DNA of 38,250 nucleotides from the NCBI GenBank assembly GCA_964539415.1, contig CAZIID010000003.1:1-38250 (forward strand). Direction: 5' to 3'. The notes beneath the pieces are model-generated. The model saw nothing but the letters and a program-made list of their open reading frames with translations, was not told the origin of the DNA and searched no databases. Shown here piece after piece: positions 1 through 7,408 of this stretch. Both the position numbers and the translations under genes were made by a program. Each line of letters opens with the position of its first letter. The stretch's first letter is position 1. This DNA is from CAYQFQ01 sp964539415 (GTDB lineage: Bacteria; Patescibacteriota; Minisyncoccia; Phycocordibacterales; GWA1-40-21).

Positions 1-8
1 CCTCTCCA

Positions 9-139
9 ACTTAAAGTGAGGATATTCAATTTAAAAACATTACGGAAGGAAATTTTTAGCAAAAAATTCTTTTCTTTTACTTAAAGCGAGGTCTAGCATT
101 TCAAAAGCCTTACGGAATATAACTTTTAGCAAAAAGTTA
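9..139 (+). repeat. Two tandem imperfect 61-bp repeat units, period 70 bp
   Basis: Units at 9-69 and 79-139 align without gaps. They share the blocks ACTTAAAG, GAGG, TTACGGAA and TTTTAGCAAAAA. Each unit ends in a short hairpin with an AGC loop; the stem differs between units by a paired change (T with A in unit 1, C with G in unit 2), which suggests the fold matters. Bases 91-108 of unit 2 recur as an exact inverted copy at 183-200, just after the rplY stop codon. Function unknown; the neighbouring gene to the left is outside the window. Confidence 0.6.
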
Positions 140-150
140 TATGAGTAGAG

Positions 151-177
151 AAAAAGCACTGCGACGGCAGTGCTTTT
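151..177 (-). terminator. Intrinsic terminator of rplY
   Basis: A ten-pair stem AAAGCACTGC / GCAGTGCTTT with a short GACG-type loop is followed on the minus strand by a T run. It lies 34 bases beyond the L25 stop codon and inside the 91-108 / 183-200 inverted repeat. Confidence 0.75.
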
Positions 178-210
178 ATCGTGCTTTTGAAATGCTAGAC
201 CGAGCGACCC

Positions 211-864
211 TTACTTCTTCGGCTCTTCTGCAGCTTCACCCTCAGCACCTTCTTTAGCTTCTTTACCTTTCTTTACAACTTCTATTGTTGATAGATCAAC
301 TGGAGCAACTTCAACTTCTTCTTTTGGTTCATAAACAGAAGCAACAACTTCTTCTGGATTTGCTTTTGCTTCTACACCAGCTGGCAATTTAATATCTTTA
401 ACTGTAATAACACTATCAAAATTTACAAGCGCAGATAAATCAACTTCTATATCTTTAGGAAGATCTTTAGGTAAAGCTTCAATTTCAAGCTCATACATAA
501 CTTTCACAAGAACTCCACCCAAGTCTTTTGCTGCAGGAGCAACACCGATAAATTCGATAGGAACTTTTATTTCAAGTTTCTTACCTTTTTCAATTGCATA
601 AAAGTCAGCGTGTCTTGGCTTGTCAGTTACTGGGTCAAGATCAACATCGTGTATCAAAACATCAACATCTATTCCATCACCTTCTAAATGAATAATTGAA
701 GATTCTCCGGCATCAGCTAAAGTTTTCTCAAAAATAGCATAATCAACGGTAATTGATGTAGATTTTTCTTTCTTACCATAAAAAACTGCTGGCATTTTGC
801 CTGTTTTTCTTAATTTTTCTACATTTGTCTTAACGTCTCTCTTTTCAACTTTTAATGTAAGCAT
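211..864 (-). CDS. rplY: 50S ribosomal protein L25/general stress protein Ctc
   Basis: This is a 217-residue L25 of the long Ctc type. The N-terminal L25 beta-barrel domain binds 5S rRNA (opening motif EKRDVKTNVEKLRKTGKMPA and YGKKEKS, about residues 7-35). The C-terminal TL5/Ctc domain (about residues 95-185) contains the family-typical IKVPIEFIGVAPAAKDLGGVL. The last 30 residues are an acidic/lysine low-complexity tail, common in long L25 proteins. The gene stands alone: it has its own -10 (TATAAT, ending nine bases before the ATG) and its own terminator at 151-177. With such a short leader, translation probably does not use a conventional Shine-Dalgarno sequence. Family assignment is secure. 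Confidence 0.95.
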   Translation of the reverse strand: MLTLKVEKRDVKTNVEKLRKTGKMPAVFYGKKEKSTSITVDYAIFEKTLADAGESSIIHLEGDGIDVDVLIHDVDLDPVTDKPRHADFYAIEKGKKLEIKVPIEFIGVAPAAKDLGGVLVKVMYELEIEALPKDLPKDIEVDLSALVNFDSVITVKDIKLPAGVEAKANPEEVVASVYEPKEEVEVAPVDLSTIEVVKKGKEAKEGAEGEAAEEPKK

Positions 865-910
865 AGTTCCCGTATTATATATATTTTTAGAAAAAACACA
901 AGTGTTTATA

Positions 911-1777
911 TTACATATTGGAAAACACCCTCAATTTTTCCTCAACAACCTTCTGCATCTCCTCTATCGTAATGTTCATATATTTATAAGGAGCCACTTC
1001 GTCTGGTTTTTCTAATAAGGCTTTTTTTATACCATTTTTAAAGGCAACACGAAGCTCTGTATTTATATGAACTATTACCACCCCAGCTTCAATCGCTGAT
1101 TTTATATCATCAATTGAATTTCCAGAAGCTCCATGCAACACGAGAGGTACAGCAACACTTTCACTTATATCTTTGATTCTTTTAATATTTAGATTCGGAT
1201 CTTTTCCACCTTTTAACATCCCATGAATATTTCCGACAGCTGGAGCCAAAAGATCTACACCAGTCTTCAGAACAAAATCTTCTGCTTCACTAGGTTTAGT
1301 CAAAAATTCTTCTGTTATTTTTACACCTTTAGGAATACCATCCAAAACCTTTGATGAAGTACCTATAAAACCAAGTTCCGCTTCTACTACTATTTCAGGA
1401 TTTTTTGATTTGGCATATTCTACACATTCTTTAGTTTTCGAAATATTTTCTTCATAAGACATTCCTGTTGCATCAAAAATGACAGCGTCAAAACCTGCAT
1501 CAATAGCTTCTTTTACACCTTCTACTGTATATGTATGATCGGCATTTAAAAAAATTGGATAATTGTATTCATCTCTTATGCTTTTGACTAAAGCCGCAAC
1601 TTGTCTTGTTCCTATGTATTTTCTTTCTCCTTCAGCAACCCCGATTATTACTGGTAAATTGAATTTTTTTGCTGCATTAAAAATTGCCCATAGACCCTCA
1701 ATGTTTGAAATATTAAAATGACCTATGGCTATCTTTTTTTCTTTTGCTTCTTTTATATATTCTTTAAGTGTTTTCAT
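911..1777 (-). CDS. fba: Class II fructose-1,6-bisphosphate aldolase
   Basis: A 288-residue zinc-dependent aldolase of the TIM-barrel class II family; it cleaves fructose 1,6-bisphosphate to glyceraldehyde 3-phosphate and dihydroxyacetone phosphate in the cytosol. Visible signatures are NADHTYTVE (catalytic Asp80 and zinc ligand His81), EAELGFIGT (zinc ligand Glu134), GNIHG (His185) and LHGASG (His215 plus the phosphate-binding loop). The length fits the short FbaA/GatY-like branch; a tagatose-bisphosphate aldolase is the main alternative. It is the last gene of the run rpiB-rpe-deaminase-fba, and its ATG overlaps the preceding stop by four bases (ATGA), so the two are translationally coupled. 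Confidence 0.93.
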   Translation of the reverse strand: MKTLKEYIKEAKEKKIAIGHFNISNIEGLWAIFNAAKKFNLPVIIGVAEGERKYIGTRQVAALVKSIRDEYNYPIFLNADHTYTVEGVKEAIDAGFDAVIFDATGMSYEENISKTKECVEYAKSKNPEIVVEAELGFIGTSSKVLDGIPKGVKITEEFLTKPSEAEDFVLKTGVDLLAPAVGNIHGMLKGGKDPNLNIKRIKDISESVAVPLVLHGASGNSIDDIKSAIEAGVVIVHINTELRVAFKNGIKKALLEKPDEVAPYKYMNITIEEMQKVVEEKLRVFSNM

Positions 1778-2220
1778 TTTCCTATATCTTCACCCCAAAG
1801 TTCGGGTTTATTTTTAATAAAATCTGACATAATTTTTTTACACTCATCTATATCCAAATTTACAATCTCTACTCCGCGACTTGCAGAATATTCTTCTGGA
1901 CCTTTAAAATTTTGATTCTCTCCTATCACAACTTTTGGAATTTTATAAAGAAGGATAGTTCCGGTGCACATATCACAAGGAGATAAAGTGGAATATATGG
2001 TGCATTTTTTATAATCAGAAGAAGTTATATTGCTGGAATTTTGTATACAATCCATTTCTGCATGTAATATATCAGATCCTGTCTGAACTCTTTTATTATA
2101 TCCTCTACCAACAATCTCTCCATCTTTTACTAAAACACTACCAATAGGTATACCACCTTCCAAAAGTCCTTTCTTTGCTTCAAGCAAAGCTTCATTCATA
2201 AAAAAATAATCGTCTTTCAT
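1774..2220 (-). CDS. Cytosine/nucleoside deaminase, yeast Fcy1-like
   Basis: A 148-residue zinc deaminase of the cytidine deaminase-like fold. The catalytic HAE motif is His53-Glu55 and the zinc-binding PCDMC motif is Cys82/Cys85. From memory of the family, the closest match is fungal cytosine deaminase Fcy1: they share the run TLSPCDMCTG, the active-site-lid NF of GENxNF (Phe105 here) and a C-terminal W-x2-EDIG (Trp142, Asp145), rather than the TadA-specific tail. It probably hydrolyses a free base (cytosine to uracil) in pyrimidine salvage; guanine deaminase or a general nucleoside deaminase remains possible. Four-base ATGA overlaps link it to rpe upstream and fba downstream. Confidence 0.85.
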   Translation of the reverse strand: MKDDYFFMNEALLEAKKGLLEGGIPIGSVLVKDGEIVGRGYNKRVQTGSDILHAEMDCIQNSSNITSSDYKKCTIYSTLSPCDMCTGTILLYKIPKVVIGENQNFKGPEEYSASRGVEIVNLDIDECKKIMSDFIKNKPELWGEDIGK

Positions 2221-2933
2221 ATATTTCTCATTTCATCTATAACTTCTTTTACATCTAAACTTTCAAAAATCGCTGATCCGGAAATTAATCTGTTTACTCC
2301 AGCTTGGATTATACTATGAGCATTCTCTATCGTTACTCCGCCATCAACACTTATAATCGCTTCTGGATGACTCTGTCTTAGCTCTCGTATTTTTCCTAAT
2401 ACTTCCTCAACAAAAGATTCTCCTTGATAACCGACTTTTCTAATTCCCATAAATTGTACAAAGTCAGCAAGGGATCTACCTTCTTTGTTTGAATCCAAAA
2501 ATTGATGAATATGGTCATTTGAAGTTTTAACATCAAAAGCTACACCAAATTCCAAACTTACAGGTACATCCGAAAGATAACCGTATTTCTCTCTTAAACC
2601 CTCAAGGACGGTCTTAAGATTCGGAGTTGACTCATAGTGTAGGACTATTCTTTTTACCCCAGCCTTTATCCATGATTCTATTAATGTTTGTGGATGAGAT
2701 ACCATAAGGTCAACTTCAATATCAACCTCTTGCCAAAAAGGTAAGCCTTCATCTTCGTTTGATATAGAATGAAATTCTCCATGATCACCGACATATGGCC
2801 AACTTTTGGATGGAACAAATTTGCCGTCACATACATCCACTTGAACGATAGGAACTAAATCCTTTACAAGAGATATGTGTTCTCTTAAATCTTCAAAATC
2901 TTGTGGAATTATTGCTGGTATTATTTCTGTCAT
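2217..2933 (-). CDS. rpe: Ribulose-phosphate 3-epimerase family protein, altered metal site
   Basis: A 238-residue TIM-barrel protein of the Rpe family. It keeps the DVCDGKFVP block (family DVMDGHFVP), the VDGGV loop with its Asp, and the GSAIF phosphate loop. Unlike E. coli Rpe, the first metal-ligand His of HxDVMDG is Gln here (VQVDVCDG) and the His of DVHLMV is Asp (EVDLMV), so two of four metal ligands differ; the PSILSADF opening is PAIIPQDF. Epimerase activity between ribulose 5-phosphate and xylulose 5-phosphate is inferred mainly from the fold and from its place directly after rpiB (10-base gap). A related sugar-phosphate epimerase acting on another substrate is possible. Confidence 0.8.
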   Translation of the reverse strand: MTEIIPAIIPQDFEDLREHISLVKDLVPIVQVDVCDGKFVPSKSWPYVGDHGEFHSISNEDEGLPFWQEVDIEVDLMVSHPQTLIESWIKAGVKRIVLHYESTPNLKTVLEGLREKYGYLSDVPVSLEFGVAFDVKTSNDHIHQFLDSNKEGRSLADFVQFMGIRKVGYQGESFVEEVLGKIRELRQSHPEAIISVDGGVTIENAHSIIQAGVNRLISGSAIFESLDVKEVIDEMRNI

Positions 2934-2943
2934 TTTTTTAATA

Positions 2944-3459
2944 TTAAGATATATCTATTTTACATTTAACGTCTTTTGAAATCTTCTCTATCTTCTTAAT
3001 TCTTCTAATATGTTTCTCCTCCCCAGAAAAAGTAGTTTTGAGCCACAAGTCTACAGCTTTCTTTGCCAAAGAAAATTTTACAAACCTTGCCCCAATAGAA
3101 AGTATGTTTGAATTATTGTGCTTCCTGCCAAGTTCAATTATATCTAATCTATCAGCAAAAAAACCTCCTCCATAATATACAGTAGCTCTAACATTTGGAT
3201 ATCGGTTGGCCACAATAGCTTCACCTTGTCCTGAACCACCAAAGATTATTCCTCTATTCATATCTGGATTACAAGATACAGATTCAGCTACAGGTGAAAT
3301 ATAATCTGGATAGTCATCAAATTCTTCTAAACTTTTCGCCCCAAAGTCAAAAACTTCAAAACCGGCATCCTGAAGATATTTTAATACTTTTTCTTTCAAC
3401 TCGAAACCAGCATGATCAGTACCCAAATATATTTTATATTTTTTAGAGACTTTATTCAC
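2944..3459 (-). CDS. rpiB: Ribose-5-phosphate isomerase B
   Basis: A 171-residue member of the RpiB/LacAB family, interconverting ribose 5-phosphate and ribulose 5-phosphate. GTDHAGFELK near the N-terminus is the substrate-binding motif, and HNNSNILSIGAR plus the C-terminal W-x-H-RRI segment are typical. The catalytic loop reads GGSGQGEAIVANR. This is the form known from Mycobacterium, in which Glu takes the place of the Cys found in the CGTGxG loop of E. coli RpiB. The start is GTG. A perfect extended -10 (TGATATAAT, 3466-3474) sits in the 15-base gap after gatB and ends six bases before this GTG, so the run rpiB-rpe-deaminase-fba probably has its own leaderless transcript. Confidence 0.92.
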   Translation of the reverse strand: MNKVSKKYKIYLGTDHAGFELKEKVLKYLQDAGFEVFDFGAKSLEEFDDYPDYISPVAESVSCNPDMNRGIIFGGSGQGEAIVANRYPNVRATVYYGGGFFADRLDIIELGRKHNNSNILSIGARFVKFSLAKKAVDLWLKTTFSGEEKHIRRIKKIEKISKDVKCKIDIS

Positions 3460-3465
3460 TATCTA

Positions 3466-3474
3466 ATTATATCA
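3466..3474 (-). promoter_or_regulatory. Extended -10 promoter element of rpiB (leaderless)
   Basis: The minus strand reads TGATATAAT, the exact TGnTATAAT extended -10 consensus, then six bases, then the GTG of rpiB. The predicted transcription start falls on or next to the start codon. The element fills the gap between the gatB stop and rpiB. Confidence 0.65.
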
Positions 3475-4902
3475 TTACTTCAAAAGAGTTAGAAGTATGT
3501 TTTTTACAGCTTGAGGATTTGCAGAACCTTTTGTGGCTTTCATAGCAAGCCCCACAAGAGACATTATTGCTGTTTCTTTTCCTGCTTTATAATCTGTAAC
3601 AATTTTTCCATTTTCAGCGACAATCTTTTCAAGGATTATTTTTAATTCCCCTTCATCATTTTTTTGCATCAGACCTTCTTTTTCTGAAATTTCTTCTGGA
3701 TCAAAATTTTCTTTGACTAATCTTGCCAATAAGTCTTTTGCAACACGAGAAGATATTTTTCCATTTCCAAAGATCTCAATCAGTTTTGCAAAATGCTCTG
3801 GTTTAGGCAAATTGGCAGTTGGATCTGTTTTTCTAAGTCCAATGTAATCAGAAGTAATAAAACTTGAAGCAGTGGATAAACTAAAAACCTTACCATTATT
3901 TTCCCAGACTAAAATTAACTTTTCAAAATAATCACTAAGGTCCTTATTTCCAACATATGTCTCTGTATCTTCGGCTTTAATGCCAATCTTTATATATTTT
4001 TCTCTTCTTTCCCAAGGTAGCTCTGGTAATTCTTTTTTCAAAGCGTTCAAGTCAAAGACCTCTGGCACCATAAGTTTGGGCAAATCAGGCTCAGGAAAAT
4101 ATCGATAGTCATGAGAATCTTCTTTTATTCTCTGTAAATAAGTTTTTTGTTTCGCCTCATCCCAACCCCTGGTTTCTTGAACTATTTTTCCTCCAGATTC
4201 AAGCACTTCGATATGTCTTTCTATTTCATATGCAATAGCTCTTTCAACTGATCTGAATGAATTTAAATTTTTAACTTCAGCTTTTGTACCAAGTCTGTCT
4301 TCGCAATCACTTACAGAAACGTTTGCTTCAATTCTCATTTCTCCTTTTTCCAAATTTGCATCTCCAGCACCAAGATATTGTAAAAGAAGTTGAAGCTCTT
4401 TGGCAAAATCAGAAGCTTCCTTTGCACTATGTATTACAGGTTCTGTAACAAGCTCCATAAGAGGAACACTTGAACGATTAAAATCTACCAAACTAAAATC
4501 GCTTCCTTCATGTGACGAGCTGGCTGTATCTTCTTCCAAATGTATTCTTGTAAGTCTGACACCGTGGAGATAACCACCGACAACTAAAGGATATTTGTAT
4601 TGGCTTATTTGATAACCTTTTGGAATATCAGGATAAAAATAATTTTTTCTGTCCCATTCTGTAAAATTTGCAATTTCTGACTGACATGCAAGACCAACTC
4701 TTAAAACTTGTTTAATAGCTTCTTTATTTAAAACAGGCAAAGTTCCAGGATGGCCCATACAAACAGGACAAACATTTACGTTTGCTTTTGTCTCATTTGG
4801 ATCATTCTTGCACGAACAAAACATCTTGGACTTAGTTTTAAGTTCTGCATGGATTTCGAGTCCTATAGTCGCCTTGTATTTACACTCTTTATTTTCGGTC
4901 AT
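3475..4902 (-). CDS. gatB: Aspartyl/glutamyl-tRNA amidotransferase subunit B
   Basis: A 475-residue GatB, the kinase/transamidase subunit of GatCAB that converts misacylated Glu-tRNA(Gln) or Asp-tRNA(Asn) to Gln- or Asn-tRNA. It begins with IGLEIHAELKTKSKMFC, continues with the Cys-rich CSC...CPVCMGHPG zinc-binding segment (about residues 28-52) and the DRKNYFYPDIPKGYQISQ block, and keeps LVDFNRSSVPLMELV and YRYFPEPDLP. The C-terminal YqeY-like tRNA-binding region is present (about residues 330-475). Length is typical. gatA and gatC are not in the window. A TA-rich stretch just before the ATG (TAAAAT, then six bases) looks like another leaderless promoter. Confidence 0.96.
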   Translation of the reverse strand: MTENKECKYKATIGLEIHAELKTKSKMFCSCKNDPNETKANVNVCPVCMGHPGTLPVLNKEAIKQVLRVGLACQSEIANFTEWDRKNYFYPDIPKGYQISQYKYPLVVGGYLHGVRLTRIHLEEDTASSSHEGSDFSLVDFNRSSVPLMELVTEPVIHSAKEASDFAKELQLLLQYLGAGDANLEKGEMRIEANVSVSDCEDRLGTKAEVKNLNSFRSVERAIAYEIERHIEVLESGGKIVQETRGWDEAKQKTYLQRIKEDSHDYRYFPEPDLPKLMVPEVFDLNALKKELPELPWERREKYIKIGIKAEDTETYVGNKDLSDYFEKLILVWENNGKVFSLSTASSFITSDYIGLRKTDPTANLPKPEHFAKLIEIFGNGKISSRVAKDLLARLVKENFDPEEISEKEGLMQKNDEGELKIILEKIVAENGKIVTDYKAGKETAIMSLVGLAMKATKGSANPQAVKNILLTLLK

Positions 4903-4968
4903 AATGTTATTTTATATTGAGATAATAGCACAAAAAAAACCTTGATAGAAGAGACAGCAACATACAGA

Positions 4969-4992
4969 AAAAATCTTTAGCAAGAGATTTTT
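4969..4992 (-). terminator. Intrinsic terminator of obg
   Basis: An eight-pair A/T-rich stem AAAAATCT / AGATTTTT with a TTAGCAAG-type loop is followed on the minus strand by TTTTTTC. It lies about 30 bases after the obg stop. The loop shares TTTAGCAA with the hairpins at 9-139, and the bases between stop and hairpin (4993-5022) weakly resemble the rplY 3' region. Confidence 0.6.
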
Positions 4993-5022
4993 GTGTTTCT
5001 AAAATGTGAGGCTAAGTAACCT

Positions 5023-6003
5023 TTATTTCACACTTTCCTTCCTCAAAATCTTTATCAAACTATCCTTCAACTCTTTTATAGAAGCATCATCATATACCGT
5101 TACTGTCAAAACACTTTTATTTAATTTTTTTGCTTCTTTAATTCTCAATTTTAGAGTCTTTTCATCTACCAAGTCTGTCTTTGTGAGAATTATTATTTCA
5201 TCCTTTTCTGCAAGCTCAACGCTGTAAGCTTCAAGCTCTTGTCTAATAACTTTATATGCAGAAGTTATATCTTCGGTCTCAAGTGAAATACAGTGCAATA
5301 AAACTTTTGTTCTCTTTATATGTCTCAAAAACTTATCCCCAAGTCCCTTCCCTTCTGAAGCACCTTCAATAAGCCCAGGAATGTCGGCTAAAATAAAACC
5401 ATACATATCTCCAAGTGCTGGCTCTAGTGTCGTAAATTGATAAGCACCAACTTTTGATTTTGCATTTGTAAGTTCATTTAAAATACTAGATTTACCTGCG
5501 TTTGGAAGTCCTATAAGTCCGGCATCAGCAACAAGTTCTACCTCAATAGAGAACATTGCTTCTTCAGCACTCTTACCGACAGTAGCTTGATCAGGTCTAA
5601 TATTTACAGATGATTTAAAATATTCATTACCAAGACCACCCCTACCACCATTTAATATTTTTATAATTTCTTCGTCTTTTAATAAATTAAAGACTTCTCT
5701 TGTTTCAGCATTTTTTACAACAGAACCAATAGGTAATTCTATTATCAAATCTTCCCCATTTTTTCCATGCATGCTGTCTTTCATACCATCTTGACCACGC
5801 TCTGCAGCAAGTTCTTTTGTGTTTTTATATCGAGCGAGAATACCGATGTCTCTAACAGCTTTAATATATACATCTCCTCCTCTTCCTCCGTTACCTCCTG
5901 ACGGACCGGAATATTCTTTGCTTTTTTCATGAAGCCAACGGACAACACCATTACCCCCTTGTCCTGCTTTAATTTTTATTTTTAGTTCATCAATAAATGA
6001 CAT
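5023..6003 (-). CDS. obg: Obg-family GTPase (Obg/CgtA)
   Basis: A 326-residue ribosome-associated GTPase involved in late 50S assembly. The glycine-rich Obg fold spans about residues 1-158 (GQGGNG, GGNGGRGGDV, GGRGGLGN). The G domain follows with G1 GLPNAGKSS (165-173), a TT switch (191-192), G3 DIPG (207-210) and G4 TKTD near residue 275. The protein ends after the G domain, so the OCT domain seen in many Obg proteins is absent. It is the last gene of the eno-gpmI-membrane protein-MYG1-obg run, 10 bases after the MYG1-family gene, and is followed by the terminator at 4969-4992. Confidence 0.95.
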   Translation of the reverse strand: MSFIDELKIKIKAGQGGNGVVRWLHEKSKEYSGPSGGNGGRGGDVYIKAVRDIGILARYKNTKELAAERGQDGMKDSMHGKNGEDLIIELPIGSVVKNAETREVFNLLKDEEIIKILNGGRGGLGNEYFKSSVNIRPDQATVGKSAEEAMFSIEVELVADAGLIGLPNAGKSSILNELTNAKSKVGAYQFTTLEPALGDMYGFILADIPGLIEGASEGKGLGDKFLRHIKRTKVLLHCISLETEDITSAYKVIRQELEAYSVELAEKDEIIILTKTDLVDEKTLKLRIKEAKKLNKSVLTVTVYDDASIKELKDSLIKILRKESVK

Positions 6004-6013
6004 ATATTTGATA

Positions 6014-6898
6014 TTAAGCTTCTAAAGCTTTTTTAGCAAGTGCGACTGTTCCCTCTTTACTCTTAGCAACAGCAACGAAACATGCCTTGTGACAAAACAA
6101 TGCATCTTCTACGCCACTAACTTTTGCGAGTTCTCCATCTACAAGTCCAGACCAACTTTTTGGAAAATTTTTCCTATTATCAAAAGTTCCGTTTATTTGC
6201 GGTGATTTTGCTTTCCAACCTAAAGAAGAAGGAGTAATAACAAACATAACCTCTTTATAATTATCTATAAAACTTTCCCAAGGGCACTCCGCTTCAAGTA
6301 TTATTATCTGTTTATCTTCATTTTTATCATACTCTTTTTTGAAAAATATTTCTGCATCTTCTAATCCCCTATATATTTCTATTTCCCTCAAAATCATTTC
6401 TTTTGCAAAGGCAACACTCTTTAAAAAACTTTCTTCGAAACCCACTCCTCCGATTTTCCATGCTGGTTTAAATGATTGAATGACATCAAAAAGAAAAATA
6501 TCTCTAAAATCAGAAAACACAGGTCTTGATATTGTAATTCCATTGTCAGTTGCATCTATTGGTAAAACAAGTCTTTTTTCAAGTTTTTTCGCTATTTCTT
6601 TTGACTGACAAATCTCTTCTCCATATTCTTTCCATAACAAACCAAAAGTTGCATATGGTATTCCATTCTCTCTCTTTCCGATATCGCCAATATGATGATC
6701 AAATCTGCCAGATTCTTTGTTGTATATAAAACCAGTATCCAAAACATAATCAGCCTTAGACAAAATTTCACTATCTCTAGTTCTTTTTATATCCAATTCC
6801 GATAAATCTTTTTTCAACCATAAAGACAAAACAGCTGTTGCAAAAACATCATCCGCATGAAAATCACCGCTGTGAACTGCAACTTTTATTTTTTCCAT
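6014..6898 (-). CDS. MYG1 family protein (UPF0160, DHH-like phosphoesterase)
   Basis: A 294-residue member of the MYG1/UPF0160 family. The metal-binding motifs are HSGDFHADD (residues 9-17), DTGF (54-57) and the DHH of RFDHHIGD (67-69), the arrangement of DHH phosphoesterases. The C-terminal half contains the family-typical PWES, LGWKAKSP and FCHKACFVAVAKS segments. Eukaryotic MYG1 has been described as a 3'-5' RNA exonuclease; the bacterial role is not settled, so nuclease activity here is an inference from family. It starts one base after the end of the preceding membrane-protein gene. Confidence 0.88.
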   Translation of the reverse strand: MEKIKVAVHSGDFHADDVFATAVLSLWLKKDLSELDIKRTRDSEILSKADYVLDTGFIYNKESGRFDHHIGDIGKRENGIPYATFGLLWKEYGEEICQSKEIAKKLEKRLVLPIDATDNGITISRPVFSDFRDIFLFDVIQSFKPAWKIGGVGFEESFLKSVAFAKEMILREIEIYRGLEDAEIFFKKEYDKNEDKQIIILEAECPWESFIDNYKEVMFVITPSSLGWKAKSPQINGTFDNRKNFPKSWSGLVDGELAKVSGVEDALFCHKACFVAVAKSKEGTVALAKKALEA

Positions 6899-6899
6899 T

Positions 6900-7373
6900 T
6901 TATTTATTTTTTAAAAGCTCTTTTATTTCGGCAATCTCCTTTCTCAAAATAAAAACTTCACTTTCAACATTACAGACTTTTTCATTCGTTGTTTTTATTT
7001 CAGAAACATGTGTGACAATCTGATTTTCTTCTTTCTGCATTTTTTCAATCGCTTTTTCAAAATCTTTTCTATCTTTTTTTATTCCTGAGATTATTACAGA
7101 ATCACTAATAAACAAAGAGACATAAAGTCCAGTTATCAAAAGAAGGCCTGTCCCTATGATTATAGATATAATATTTGACCAAAAACCTTCAATAGGAAGA
7201 TTGAAACTTTCTAATAAAAAATAATCTGTAATCTGCCAAACACCCCTCCAAAATTCTACAATGGCAAATCCTCCAACGAGGGCAAAAAATATTGGGTATC
7301 TGCTAATTCTCATTCTTACCTTGTCCTCTGCTTTATCAAAATAATTGACAATACTATTAAAAAGTTTTTTCAT
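6900..7373 (-). CDS. Small membrane protein with C-terminal coiled coil
   Basis: A 157-residue protein of no recognised family. A basic amphipathic N-terminus (about 1-27) is followed by two hydrophobic segments likely to span the membrane (about residues 28-50 and 65-92). The charged tail (about 98-155) is rich in Lys, Glu and regularly spaced Ile/Val/Leu, as expected of a coiled coil. The predicted arrangement places the coiled coil on the cytoplasmic side. It sits between gpmI and the MYG1-family gene in the same orientation. A 7-bp inverted repeat at 7382-7398 lies between its start and gpmI. Confidence 0.75.
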   Translation of the reverse strand: MKKLFNSIVNYFDKAEDKVRMRISRYPIFFALVGGFAIVEFWRGVWQITDYFLLESFNLPIEGFWSNIISIIIGTGLLLITGLYVSLFISDSVIISGIKKDRKDFEKAIEKMQKEENQIVTHVSEIKTTNEKVCNVESEVFILRKEIAEIKELLKNK

Positions 7374-7408
7374 ATATTTATATGTTATATGATAACATGT
7401 TTTTAAAA

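Noticed and set aside
9..139. CRISPR array from the 70-bp repeats
   Set aside because: Only two units, imperfect along their whole length, and no spacers of constant size.
2217..2219. TGA recoding as glycine
   Set aside because: TGA ends the epimerase and the stand-alone genes at positions where the next gene or a terminator follows at once; reading through would give no conserved protein.
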